Source: Azospirillum oryzae
GTDB lineage: Bacteria; Pseudomonadota; Alphaproteobacteria; Azospirillales; Azospirillaceae
DNA: 64,000 nt
NCBI RefSeq assembly: GCF_008364795.1
Contig: NZ_VTTM01000014.1
Coordinates: forward strand, 1-64,000
Reading direction: 5' to 3'
Shown: piece after piece, positions 52,569 through 60,919 of the stretch
Numbering within the stretch: position 1 is the stretch's first letter
Layout: every line of letters begins with the position of its first letter
Program-made: the position numbers and the translations under genes
Notes under the pieces: generated by a model
Databases searched by the model: none
Told to the model about the DNA's origin: nothing
Seen by the model: the letters and a program-made list of their open reading frames with translations, nothing else

Positions 52569-53258
52569 TCATGTTGTCGGTGGAGGCCCCCCTGCGGCGG
52601 TGACGGCGACGATGGCCGAGAGCGACCGACGTGCCTCCGCGAGACCGGGCTGAATCACCAGCGCATGGCGATACCAGCCGGCCGCCTCGCCACGGCGTCC
52701 CATCCGATGGAGGAGTCCGGCCAGCCGCAAGGCCACCGACGGGACCGTCGGGTCGAGGCGGGCGGACCGGTGCAGGGCCTCCACCGCCTGCTCCGCAAGG
52801 CCGATGCCGTCCAGCGCGACGCCCCATTGGTGAAGCACCGCCGGACCGGTGCCGGCCACTGCCGCCCGGCCATAGGCGGTGGCCGCCGCAGCGGTATGTC
52901 CGCCCTCGCGCTCGGCATGTCCCAGCCCTTCCAGCGCCGTCAGCATGGCGGGGGCGAGCGCAAGGGCATGGCGGAAGCGGCAGGCCGCCACCTCGGGACG
53001 GCGCAGCGCGCGCAGAATCTTGCCATGGTTGACCGCTGCCTCGGTCTCCGCAGGATCCTGTGCCAGCGCCCGGCGGAGCAGCCTGTCGGCCTCCTCCAGC
53101 CGGCCGAGCTGGGCGACCAGCAACCCGGCCCGGTGCAGGGCCTCCGCCTCGGCCGGATCGATGGAGAGGATGCGGCGGTAGAGCCGTTCCGCCTCTTCGA
53201 ACCCGCCGGACTGGTGACGGTCGAACGCTTTGGCAAGCAGGGCGCGACGGTCGGTCAT
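52569..53258 (-). CDS. TPR protein
   Basis: 229 residues from the ATG that overlaps the stop of the two-module TPR-glycosyltransferase gene (ATGA). Longer frames upstream run through that gene in another register and are not real. About six TPR units can be followed, such as GGFEEAERLYRRILSIDPAEAEALHRAGLL and GRLEEADRLLRRALAQDP. No catalytic domain follows. It may be an accessory or targeting subunit for the coupled glycosyltransferase. A 9-bp hairpin (GACCCTTTG with CAAAGGGTC) covers the stop codon but has no T-run. Confidence 0.83.
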   Translation of the reverse strand: MTDRRALLAKAFDRHQSGGFEEAERLYRRILSIDPAEAEALHRAGLLVAQLGRLEEADRLLRRALAQDPAETEAAVNHGKILRALRRPEVAACRFRHALALAPAMLTALEGLGHAEREGGHTAAAATAYGRAAVAGTGPAVLHQWGVALDGIGLAEQAVEALHRSARLDPTVPSVALRLAGLLHRMGRRGEAAGWYRHALVIQPGLAEARRSLSAIVAVTAAGGPPPTT

Positions 53259-56200
53259 CAGGCCGGCGCCAGTTCCGCCAGCGCGCGTACCGCCTGCCGG
53301 GCGGCGGCGGCCAGTCCCTCGCCGGCCGGCGGCTGGATCAGCCGCATCGACGGGAACCAGGGCCGCACACCCGTTCCCATCTGCGTCCAGTCGCGGGTGC
53401 CGAGCCGCCAGACCGGGACGCCCAAGGCACCGGCCAGTTCCCCGACCGCCGTGGCCGGCGAGATCACCAGATCCAGGTTGGCGATCAGGGCCGCAACCCC
53501 CTCGAAATCGTCCTTCAGGTCCAGGTCGTCCCAGCGATGAAGACGGCGCGTCGCCGTTTCCACCTGTGCCAGTTCGGCCCGGCAGTCGCCATATTGCAGC
53601 ATGACCACGCTGACGCCGGCCAGATCGAGCAGGGCCGTCCAGTCGGCCAGACCGGTATAGGCGGCGGCGCGCTGGGCGGTGACGATCTGGCTGCGCCATG
53701 CCAGCCCCACCTTCAGACCGGGCAGGGCGGCCAGCCGGTCGCGCCACAGGGCGATGCGGTCGGGATCAGGGCGCAGATAGGCCGGACGGACGGGGAAGCG
53801 GTCCACCCGGTCGCGGACCAGGGCGGGCAGGGTGCCGGCTGGCATCTGCAATTCGCAATCCGGAGGTGTGATCGTCTCCCGCCCGGCGACGTCCGCGGTC
53901 TCGGCCCGCACTGTCACCCACGGGAAGGAGCGAGCGAACAGGCTGACCAGCCGCCGGTCGCATTCGACCGTGACCGGACCGTCCAACCCTTGCAGGGCGT
54001 CGAAGCAGGAGGCGAACAGGATCTCGTCGCCCACCCCCTGTTCCGACCAGGCCAGCAGTCGCCGGCCCCGCAACGGTTCCCCCGTCCAGACCGGCCGGTC
54101 GATGCGGCGCGCCCGCTGCAATTGACGGGCGGAGAAGCGGCGGCCATAGCCGGCCCAGCCTTCCGCGATGCACCCGTCTGCAAGGTCCAACAAGCCGAGG
54201 TTCCAGGACGCCAGGGCAAACCCCGGGTCGATCCGCAACGCGCGGCGCAGATGGATCTTCGCCTCCTCCGGCCGGCCGGCCAGCGTGGCCATGGTGGCGA
54301 GGTTGTTGCCGGCGTCGGCGGACCCCGGCTGCAGGGCCAGCGCCCGACGGTAATGGCCGGTCGCTTCCGCCATGCGCCCCAGCAGTTCGCAGGCGTGGCC
54401 GAGATTGGCATGGGCCGGGAGATGCTCCGGCTGAAGGGCGATGCAGCGGCGATGCAGCTTCATGGCCTCCTCCACCCGCCCGCAGGTCTGGTGAACGAGG
54501 CCCAGATGGGTCAGCGCCTCGGCAAAGGCGGGGTGCAGGGCCAGCGCGCGGGTGAAGGCGCGGACCGAGTCGGCATGGCGCTTATCCGCCTCCTGCACAA
54601 GTCCCAGATGGTTCCAGGCCTGGGGAAAGGCCGGGTCGGTCCGCAACGCCCCGCCGATCAGGGCGAGCGCCTCGTCGTTCCGTCCGGTCTGGTGCATCAG
54701 CAATCCCAGAAGATGCAGCGCATCGGCATGGCCAGGGGCCTTGCGGTCGGGATCCGCGGCGATGGCGGCGCGATAGGTGGCCTCCGCCTCCGCCAGCCGG
54801 GCGGCGCGGTGAAGGTCGGCGGCCCGGTTCAGCAGGGTATCGAAATCGGGTTGCGCCTCGGGCTCTGGCGATGCTGCAACCACCGGTACGGAATCCGGCG
54901 CCGGTCCTGGCGATGTGGCCCGCAGGGTGTTCGCCATCCCCCGGATCGTCGATTCCAGCCCCTCGCCGGTGTTGGGCTGGAACAGGCGCATCGACGGGAA
55001 CCAGGGACGTGTGCCGGTGCCCAGCTGCGTCCAGTCGCGGCTGCCGAAGCGCCAGACCGGCACACCCAGCGCACCCGCCAGTTCCCCCGCCGACATCGCC
55101 GGCGAGATCACCAGATCCAGGTTCGCGGTCAGTGCCGCCGCCCCGTCGAAATCGTCCTTCAGGTCCAGGTCGGCCCAGCGGTGGATGGTCACGCCGAAGC
55201 GCTCCTCCGCCGCCCGCAGTTCCGCCTCGCAGTCGCCATATTGCAGGTTGACGAACATCAGTCCGGGGACCGCGAACAGCGGCCCCCAATGCTCCAGCAG
55301 CACATAGGAAGCCTTGCGCTCGGCCGTCATCAGCTGGCTGCGCCAGCCGATGCCGATCCGCAAGCCCGGCCCCAGCGCCGTCAGCCGCTCCCGCCAGCGC
55401 TCCACCAGCACCGGATCCGGCACCAGCCAGGGGCCCTGCGGTTCGAAGGCGGACAGGTTGCCGCGCAGCAGTTCCGGCAGGTCGCCCGCGGGTATCTGCA
55501 GGTCGCAGTTCGGCGGTACGATGGTCTCGCGCGGGATCTCGCCGAAAGCGTCACCGGTGCAGCTTTCGGCCCGCACCGTGGCCTTGGGGAAGGAGCGTCG
55601 GAACAGCGTGACCAGCCGCGGATCGCATTCGACGGTGACCGGTCCGCCCGCCCAGGCGACAACGTCCGGATAGCAGGACGCGAACAGGACTTCGTCGCCC
55701 ACCCCCTGCTCGCGCCACACCAGCAGCCGCTTGCCGCGCAGCAGCTGCCCACCCCAGCGCGGGATGTCGAAGCGCCGGTCCGGCATCGCCTCTCCGGCGG
55801 CGAACCGCCGCTCATATCCCGCCCAGCCGCGCGTCATGTCGCCGTGACGCAGCGCCAGGAGCGACAGGTTGTAGGTCGCGGTGGCAAGGTCGGGCTGCTG
55901 GGCCAACGCCTCCTCGAAGCAGGCCGCCGCCTCGTCAAAGCGCCCCTGTGCCTGCAGCGCGTTGCCGAGGTTGTAACGCGCCTCCACGAACTCCGGATGA
56001 AGCTCCAGCGCCTGCCGGTGGCACAGTTCCGCCTGATCGGGACGGCCCAGCCGTTTCAGCACGCTGCCGAGATTGTTCAGCGCCGCGCTGTGGCGCGGGT
56101 TGCGCTTCAGCGCCTGACGATAGGCGATCTCCGCGCTCTCCAGGGCGCCCTTCTGCTGCAGGACGGCGCCCAGATTATACTGTGCCGTGGCGTCGTCCGG

Positions 56201-56812
56201 ACGGTGCCGGGCCACCAGCCGATGCTGGGCGATGGCCTCGTCCAGCCGTCCGCTCATCGCCAGCGCATCGCCCAGGTTGTTGTGCGCCTCCACCATGCCC
56301 GGCACCAGCCGCACGGCGTGGTCCAGCGCCGTCACCGCACCGCCATGGCGATGGCGTGCGGCGTGGCCGTTGCCGAGATTGTACCAGGCCTTGGCATAGT
56401 CCGGCTTCAGCGCCAGCGCAGCGGCGAAGGCCCGTTCCGCCTCTTCATGGCGTCCGAGGACGGCCAGGGCGTTGCCCAGATTGTGCCGGCGCTGCGCCCC
56501 TTGCGGGTCCAGGGTGGCGGCCTTGCGGTGGGCCTGCACCGCCTCGTCCGGCCGGCCGGCGGCGGACAGCGCGCTGCCCAGATTGTCCCAATAGTCGGGT
56601 ACGCCCTTCGCCTGTGCCAGCGCCTTGCCGATCAGGGTCACCGCCTCGCCGGCGCGGCCCGATTGCAGGGCCACAACCCCCAGCAGATGCAGGGCGTCGG
56701 CATTGCGCGGTTCCGCCGTCAGCACCGCGCGATAGCCGCGCTCCGCCTCGGCGAGGCGCCCGGCCTGATGATGTGCCACGGCCTGTGCCAGCATGTTGGT
56801 CTGCTTCGCCAC
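53258..56812 (-). CDS. Two-module TPR-glycosyltransferase (FlmG-like)
   Basis: 1184 residues from MAKQTNMLAQAVAHH. About ten TPRs (residues 1-330) lead to GT domain 1 at about 355-620, with LLVWREQGVGDEVLF, GIGWRSQ, VNLQYGDC and RPWFPSMRLFQP. A second TPR set at about 660-900 leads to GT domain 2 at about 915-1184, with LLAWSEQGVGDEILF, LAWRSQ, LQYGDC and RPWFPSMRLIQP. The sequence of domain 1 is almost the same as domains 1 and 2 of the giant plus-strand protein, whereas domain 2 is diverged. It probably glycosylates flagellin or another export substrate recognised by the TPRs. It is divergent from the TPR-methyltransferase gene. Confidence 0.87.
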   Translation of the reverse strand: MAKQTNMLAQAVAHHQAGRLAEAERGYRAVLTAEPRNADALHLLGVVALQSGRAGEAVTLIGKALAQAKGVPDYWDNLGSALSAAGRPDEAVQAHRKAATLDPQGAQRRHNLGNALAVLGRHEEAERAFAAALALKPDYAKAWYNLGNGHAARHRHGGAVTALDHAVRLVPGMVEAHNNLGDALAMSGRLDEAIAQHRLVARHRPDDATAQYNLGAVLQQKGALESAEIAYRQALKRNPRHSAALNNLGSVLKRLGRPDQAELCHRQALELHPEFVEARYNLGNALQAQGRFDEAAACFEEALAQQPDLATATYNLSLLALRHGDMTRGWAGYERRFAAGEAMPDRRFDIPRWGGQLLRGKRLLVWREQGVGDEVLFASCYPDVVAWAGGPVTVECDPRLVTLFRRSFPKATVRAESCTGDAFGEIPRETIVPPNCDLQIPAGDLPELLRGNLSAFEPQGPWLVPDPVLVERWRERLTALGPGLRIGIGWRSQLMTAERKASYVLLEHWGPLFAVPGLMFVNLQYGDCEAELRAAEERFGVTIHRWADLDLKDDFDGAAALTANLDLVISPAMSAGELAGALGVPVWRFGSRDWTQLGTGTRPWFPSMRLFQPNTGEGLESTIRGMANTLRATSPGPAPDSVPVVAASPEPEAQPDFDTLLNRAADLHRAARLAEAEATYRAAIAADPDRKAPGHADALHLLGLLMHQTGRNDEALALIGGALRTDPAFPQAWNHLGLVQEADKRHADSVRAFTRALALHPAFAEALTHLGLVHQTCGRVEEAMKLHRRCIALQPEHLPAHANLGHACELLGRMAEATGHYRRALALQPGSADAGNNLATMATLAGRPEEAKIHLRRALRIDPGFALASWNLGLLDLADGCIAEGWAGYGRRFSARQLQRARRIDRPVWTGEPLRGRRLLAWSEQGVGDEILFASCFDALQGLDGPVTVECDRRLVSLFARSFPWVTVRAETADVAGRETITPPDCELQMPAGTLPALVRDRVDRFPVRPAYLRPDPDRIALWRDRLAALPGLKVGLAWRSQIVTAQRAAAYTGLADWTALLDLAGVSVVMLQYGDCRAELAQVETATRRLHRWDDLDLKDDFEGVAALIANLDLVISPATAVGELAGALGVPVWRLGTRDWTQMGTGVRPWFPSMRLIQPPAGEGLAAAARQAVRALAELAPA
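54954..55486 (-). repeat. Glycosyltransferase-domain repeat, copy C (inverted)
   Basis: 533-bp block in GT domain 1 of the minus-strand gene, inverted relative to copies A and B, aligning with copy A without gaps. Its similarity starts at the GDLPELLRGNLSAFEPQG segment and ends at GEGLE. Outside these limits the genes are much less alike. That sharp border points to recent gene conversion or duplication. Confidence 0.9.
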
Positions 56813-56956
56813 GTTCCGGCCCCGTCCCCGACTGTCCGCACCCTCAAAGGGAGTGCCATCATCGGTGGATCACGGTAAAGATGCCATTGATAAAGATGAC
56901 GTTGATATCGGCGGCAAATCGGCCGGTGCCGGCGGCGGGAAAGAGGAGAGTACGCG

Positions 56957-58210
56957 ATGGCAGGGTCACGCTTGTCCTTGCGCGGTGGACTGCGGGGAGC
57001 CGCCGTGGCGCCGGCGGTCAGGCTCAGCCGGCAGGCGGATGCGCTGGCATCGGCCGGCGACGCGGCGGGGGCGGAACCGCTCTATGCGCGGGCGCTGGAG
57101 GCCGATCCGACCCTGGCGGGGACCCACAACAACCACGGCAACGCCCTGCGCGCTCTCGGCCGTCTGCAGGAGGCGGCGGCCGCTTACCGTGCCGCCGTCG
57201 CCCATGGCCTGCATGAGGGTATGGCGCACTACAACCTCGGCTCCGTCCTGCGGCAGGCGGAGCGGCATGGCGAGGCCGACGATGCGTTCCGCCAATCCTT
57301 GGCGCTGCGGCCGGACCATGCGGAGGCGTGGAACAACCGCGGGAACCTGCTGCGCGACCTCGGCCGCTTCGGCGAGGCGGCGACGGGCTACCGGCGGGCG
57401 CTGACCCTGCGGCCGGACTGGGCCGATGCCCACGACAATCTCGGCGCCGTGCTCTACCTGCTGCATGAGCAGGGCGGGGTGGAGGAAGCGGCGGCTCTGG
57501 CCCGGCTGTGGCGGCGCGACCACCCCGCCAACCCGCTGGCCCGCCACATCGGCGCCGCCATCGCCGGGGAGGAGGCCGATGCGCGCGCGCCCGACGACTA
57601 TGTGCGCCAGACCTTCGACCTGTTCGCCGAGGAGTTCGACCGCAAGCTGGCGGAGCTCGATTACCGCGCGCCGTCGCTGCTCGCCGGCCTGCTGGCGGAG
57701 GAGGAACGGCGCAGCGGCCTGGACGTGCTCGACGCCGGTTGCGGCACCGGGCTGTGCGCCGCCTCGCTCCGGCCTTATGCCCGCCGGCTGGTCGGTGTCG
57801 ACCTGTCGGACGGCATGCTGGACCGCGCCCGCACCCGCGGCCTGTATGACGAGCTGCAGGCGGCCGAGTTGGTCGGTTTTCTCACCGAGCGGCCGGGCGT
57901 CTTCGACCTCGTCATCGCCGCCGACGTCTTCTGTTATTTCGGCGTCCTGGACGATGCTTTCGCCGCTGCCCGCGCGGCGCTGCGGCCCGGCGGCCGGCTG
58001 GCCTTCACGGTCGAGGAACTGGATCCCGCCGACGGACGGCCCCACCGCGTCGCTACCCACGGCCGCTATGCCCATGCCGAAGCTTACGTCCGTGCGGCGG
58101 TGGCAGGTGCGGGGCTCTCGCTCCGGCGCTGCGACCATGACCGGCTGCGCTACGAAAGCGGCGAGCCGGTGATGGGGCTGGTGATGCTGGCGGAGCGGAC
58201 CCCCGCTTAG
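56957..58210 (+). CDS. TPR protein with C-terminal SAM-dependent methyltransferase
   Basis: 417 residues with GAGGAGAG before the ATG. About four to five TPRs (residues 20-170) are followed by a class I methyltransferase domain. LDVLDAGCGTGLCAASL is motif I, then VGVDLSDGMLDRAR, DLVIAADVFCYFG and LRPGGRLAFTVEEL. The linker DDYVRQTFDLFAEEFDRKL is typical of TPR-methyltransferases predicted to act on protein or glycan. In this setting it may methylate flagellin or its sugar. Its stop overlaps the convergent TPR gene by four bases. Confidence 0.87.
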   Translation: MAGSRLSLRGGLRGAAVAPAVRLSRQADALASAGDAAGAEPLYARALEADPTLAGTHNNHGNALRALGRLQEAAAAYRAAVAHGLHEGMAHYNLGSVLRQAERHGEADDAFRQSLALRPDHAEAWNNRGNLLRDLGRFGEAATGYRRALTLRPDWADAHDNLGAVLYLLHEQGGVEEAAALARLWRRDHPANPLARHIGAAIAGEEADARAPDDYVRQTFDLFAEEFDRKLAELDYRAPSLLAGLLAEEERRSGLDVLDAGCGTGLCAASLRPYARRLVGVDLSDGMLDRARTRGLYDELQAAELVGFLTERPGVFDLVIAADVFCYFGVLDDAFAAARAALRPGGRLAFTVEELDPADGRPHRVATHGRYAHAEAYVRAAVAGAGLSLRRCDHDRLRYESGEPVMGLVMLAERTPA

Positions 58211-59109
58211 CGGGGCCGCCGCGGCCGGCGGGGGGACGGCGGCTTCGGCGCCGGTGTCGGTTGGGGCGGAGCCGGCTGCGGCTGGGCCAGCGCGTCGGCC
58301 TCTTCGCCACGGCCCAGCGCCCGCAAGGCCAGGGCCAGCGTGTCGCGCGGCGCGGGATGGGCCGGGTCGATGCGCACGGCGTGGCGTAGCGGGGCCAGCG
58401 CCGCCGCTGCCCGATTGGTGGCGGCAAGCGCGATGCCGAGGTTGAGCGCGGCCGACAGGAAATCCGGCGCCAGCGCCAGCGCATTGCGGAAGGCGATCAC
58501 CGAATCCGCGCGAAGCCCGGCGGCGAACAGGGCGTTGCCCAGCAGGAAGGCGATGTCCGCATCCCGCGGGTCGAGTGCGGCGGCCCGGATCAGGTCGGCC
58601 AGGGCCGGCGTCACCTTCCCCGATTCCAGCCGCAGCCGTCCGCGCGCGTGCAGCAGGTCGGTCAGCTTTTCCCGCGCCGGCTCCAGCGTCGGTTCGATCC
58701 GCAAGGCACGTTCCAGCAGTTCGGCGGCGGCATCGACGGCCGCCGCATCGCCGCGGCTATGGCGGGCGAAGGCACGGTCGGTCCAGGCCTCCGCGAAATC
58801 GGGGCGCAGAGCCAATGCGCGGCGATAGCCCGCTTCCGCCTCGCCCAAGCGATCCAGGCCGCGCAGCAGGTTGGCGCGGTTGGCGTGGATGTCCGCCGCC
58901 TCCGGCCGCAGGGCCAGCGCCTTGTCGATCAGCGTCAGGCCGAACTCGCCGCGGCCGACCTGACCGGCCAGAACGCCGAGGTAATGCAATGCGTCCGGCT
59001 GTTCCGGCTCGGCATCGAGGATGCGGGTGTAAAGTTCCTGCGCCTCGCCGAAGCGGCCGGCAAGATGAAGGTCGAGCGCCAGCGTCAAGGCTTCGAGGAT
59101 CGTGGCCAT
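58207..59109 (-). CDS. TPR protein
   Basis: 300 residues. Six to seven TPR-like units are visible, beginning with HLAGRFGEAQELYTRILDAEPEQPDALHYLGVL. The C-terminal 30 residues are rich in Pro, Ala and Arg (QPQPAPPQPTPAPKPP) and probably disordered. It has no signal peptide and no catalytic domain. AGGA lies very close to the ATG, so the exact start is uncertain. Like the other TPR genes around it, it may provide substrate recognition for flagellin modification or export. Evidence for that is location only. Confidence 0.8.
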   Translation of the reverse strand: MATILEALTLALDLHLAGRFGEAQELYTRILDAEPEQPDALHYLGVLAGQVGRGEFGLTLIDKALALRPEAADIHANRANLLRGLDRLGEAEAGYRRALALRPDFAEAWTDRAFARHSRGDAAAVDAAAELLERALRIEPTLEPAREKLTDLLHARGRLRLESGKVTPALADLIRAAALDPRDADIAFLLGNALFAAGLRADSVIAFRNALALAPDFLSAALNLGIALAATNRAAAALAPLRHAVRIDPAHPAPRDTLALALRALGRGEEADALAQPQPAPPQPTPAPKPPSPRRPRRPR

Positions 59110-59320
59110 GATCCTACGCTTTAGGACGACCGGTGCCGTCGCCGCAAGCCCGCCCGCGCGGAAAGCCGGATATTCGACAGGAATATGCCCGTAACGCGAA
59201 GCCGCGTTTCGCCGAAAGGGTTAGATTCCCAAACCCAAATAAGAGTAAAGAAAGCCTTTACGCTCCGCCGGGGTTACGGTAATTTAATGTTCAATTCTCA
59301 CCGATTCGGATAAGCCGGTC

Positions 59321-59932
59321 ATGAACGTGGCGGCAGCCACATCGACGGTCTCGCGGCCGTTCGCCTTCATGACGCCCCGCGGCAGCGATGCCGTAGAAGC
59401 AGGGGCCGGCACCCGGACTCCGACTTCGGCCGCACCTGCCGATCCCCAGCCGGACGCCGGCGGCACCGATCCGCTGGTCAACCGCTTCCCGACCATCGCC
59501 TTCAGCTACGACACCGATGCCTCGCGGCTGGTGATGCTGTACCGCGACCCGGCCAACGGGAAGACGGTGTCGCAAATCCCGACCGAAGCGGCGCTGAAGC
59601 AGTACAAGGAAGCCCAGCAGAAGGAAAAGAACGCGGAACGCGCCTCGCTTCTGAAACTGACGGTCGGCGGGGACGGGCAGGGGACTGGGCAGGCAAGCGG
59701 ACAAGCGGGCAGCCAGTCTGCGGCCTATGGTCGCAATGCTCCCGGCGCTTCCCCGGTCGCCGGCGCCGGAATCTCTGCTGGAACGGGGATGTCGACCTCA
59801 GCCGTTCCCACCCCAACTGCCGCCTCGGTTGCGCTTGCGCCTTCCGCCACGTCGTCCTCCGTGGCACAATCATCCTCGACCACCACCGGTTCCGCCGGCA
59901 GCTCTGCCGCGCGGGTGAATGTGGTCATCTGA
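59321..59932 (+). CDS. FlaG-like flagellar protein
   Basis: 203 residues. The segment IAFSYDTDASRLVMLYRDPANGKTVSQIPTEAALKQY (about residues 63-99) matches the FlaG pattern, in which a beta hairpin is followed by a Q-I-P-x-E motif and helix. The rest is low-complexity Ala/Ser/Thr/Gly and probably disordered. FlaG affects filament length in other bacteria, though its mechanism is unclear. It is followed by a YjfB-like gene 39 bp later in the same direction, forming a small motility unit near the flagellin island. Confidence 0.7.
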   Translation: MNVAAATSTVSRPFAFMTPRGSDAVEAGAGTRTPTSAAPADPQPDAGGTDPLVNRFPTIAFSYDTDASRLVMLYRDPANGKTVSQIPTEAALKQYKEAQQKEKNAERASLLKLTVGGDGQGTGQASGQAGSQSAAYGRNAPGASPVAGAGISAGTGMSTSAVPTPTAASVALAPSATSSSVAQSSSTTTGSAGSSAARVNVVI

Positions 59933-59971
59933 AAACGCGCTCTTCGCGGGGGCGCTATTCCGGGGGCTAGG

Positions 59972-60178
59972 ATGGGCATGGACGTCACGTCATCGACCGC
60001 CGGCGCGGCGATTGCTCTGAAGCAGGCGCAGAACCAGATGAATTTCGGCGTGAAGGCATTGAGCCAGAACGCCGATCAGCAGCAGGCGACCGTCGCCGCG
60101 CTGGTCCAGCCGGAGGGTGGCTCCGGCGGCGGCAACGTCACGCCGACGCGCGGGCAAAATCTGAACATCACCGTCTGA
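59972..60178 (+). CDS. Putative motility protein (YjfB-like)
   Basis: 68 residues. The region AIALKQAQNQMNFGVKALSQNADQQQATVAALVQ fits the short YjfB family of putative motility proteins, which consist of a helix rich in Gln and Ala that ends near an ALV/LL motif. The C-terminal 20 residues are Gly-rich. A second ATG two codons downstream has AGGA at a better distance and may be the true start. Function is not known in any detail. Confidence 0.65.
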   Translation: MGMDVTSSTAGAAIALKQAQNQMNFGVKALSQNADQQQATVAALVQPEGGSGGGNVTPTRGQNLNITV

Positions 60179-60204
60179 ACCCGTTAGCAAGCACAGCCGG
60201 CCGC

Positions 60205-60609
60205 TCAGACTTTCGAGTCGAGCAGAGACGTCAGCATTTCATCCTGTGTGCGGACGACCGCGATGTTGGCGCCGTAGGCGCGGCTGGCGGCCATCTGGTT
60301 GACGCGCTCGGTCACCAGATCGACGTTGGGCGCCGCCACCATTCCGTCGCCGTTCGCCGCACTGTCGTCCGGCGCATATTCCTGCAGATAGGCCGGGGTG
60401 ATCGGCGTGAAGGTCGCGCGCGTTCCGGGATTGGCATCGGACTGTGCGACCGCCAGCGGCTGGTAGGGCGCGCGCTTTCCCTCCGCCGTCCCATCGGTCG
60501 TGGGAACCGCCCCGGTGGAGCGGACATTGGCGACGTTGGAGGCCGAGGCGTCCAGCCGCCGCGTCTGGGCGGTCAGGCCGCTGAGCGCGATTCCGATGCT
60601 GGCGGCCAT
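60205..60609 (-). CDS. FlgC-like flagellar rod protein
   Basis: 134 residues from MAASIGIALSG. The N-terminal ALSGLTAQTRRLDASASNVANVRSTG and the C-terminal PNVDLVTERVNQMAASRAYGANIAVVRTQDEML are the paired helices of axial rod and hook proteins, and the total length equals FlgC. The usual FlgC middle part (TTRT-GGPY) is replaced by a shorter acidic segment. It lies alone, without flgB or fliE, so it may be a diverged paralogue rather than the main proximal-rod FlgC. The upstream extension of the frame is not conserved-looking. Confidence 0.78.
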   Translation of the reverse strand: MAASIGIALSGLTAQTRRLDASASNVANVRSTGAVPTTDGTAEGKRAPYQPLAVAQSDANPGTRATFTPITPAYLQEYAPDDSAANGDGMVAAPNVDLVTERVNQMAASRAYGANIAVVRTQDEMLTSLLDSKV

Positions 60610-60919
60610 GGCGGTCCATCCTTCGTCCGACAGGAATGGTCGAAGTCTACCACATCGGTTTTCCAAGGACAGCCGGGCTATTGCCGCGCGGTTGCGCTGT
60701 GCGATCATCGGCAGGGGCAATCGTCGGGCCGGTACAATCGCCCGGCACAATCACCGCTGTATCTTTCGGGGTGCTTGCGCCATTATCGGACAAACGGCCG
60801 CCGCTCCCTTCCCGTATTGCCGGGTCTCCCGGTGCTTCCGGTCCCGATGGAGCCGGCCCGGAAATCCGGTCCCAGCATCCATGGGGCCAGACAGTCGCGA
60901 GACGGGAGCCGCCGCCTGA
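60610..60919. promoter_or_regulatory. Divergent intergenic region between FlgC-like and PP2C genes
   Basis: 310 bases without a supportable gene. It must hold promoters for two outward-reading genes. CAATC occurs three times at short spacing (60718, 60735 and 60748) within GGCAATCGTC, TACAATCGCC and CACAATCACC, which may be a degenerate direct repeat. No sigma-54 promoter and no copy of the flagellin-type palindrome was found here. Confidence 0.35.

Noticed and set aside
52550..52570. 9-bp hairpin over the stop codon of the small TPR gene as a terminator
   Set aside because: There is no T-run on the minus strand after the stem, so it is mentioned only with the gene.
53060..56878. Very long open frame on the plus strand opposite the two-module TPR-glycosyltransferase
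   Set aside because: It is the mirror of a GC-rich coding gene. Its translation is rich in Gly, Arg, Gln and His without any domain, whereas the minus strand encodes recognisable TPR and GT motifs.
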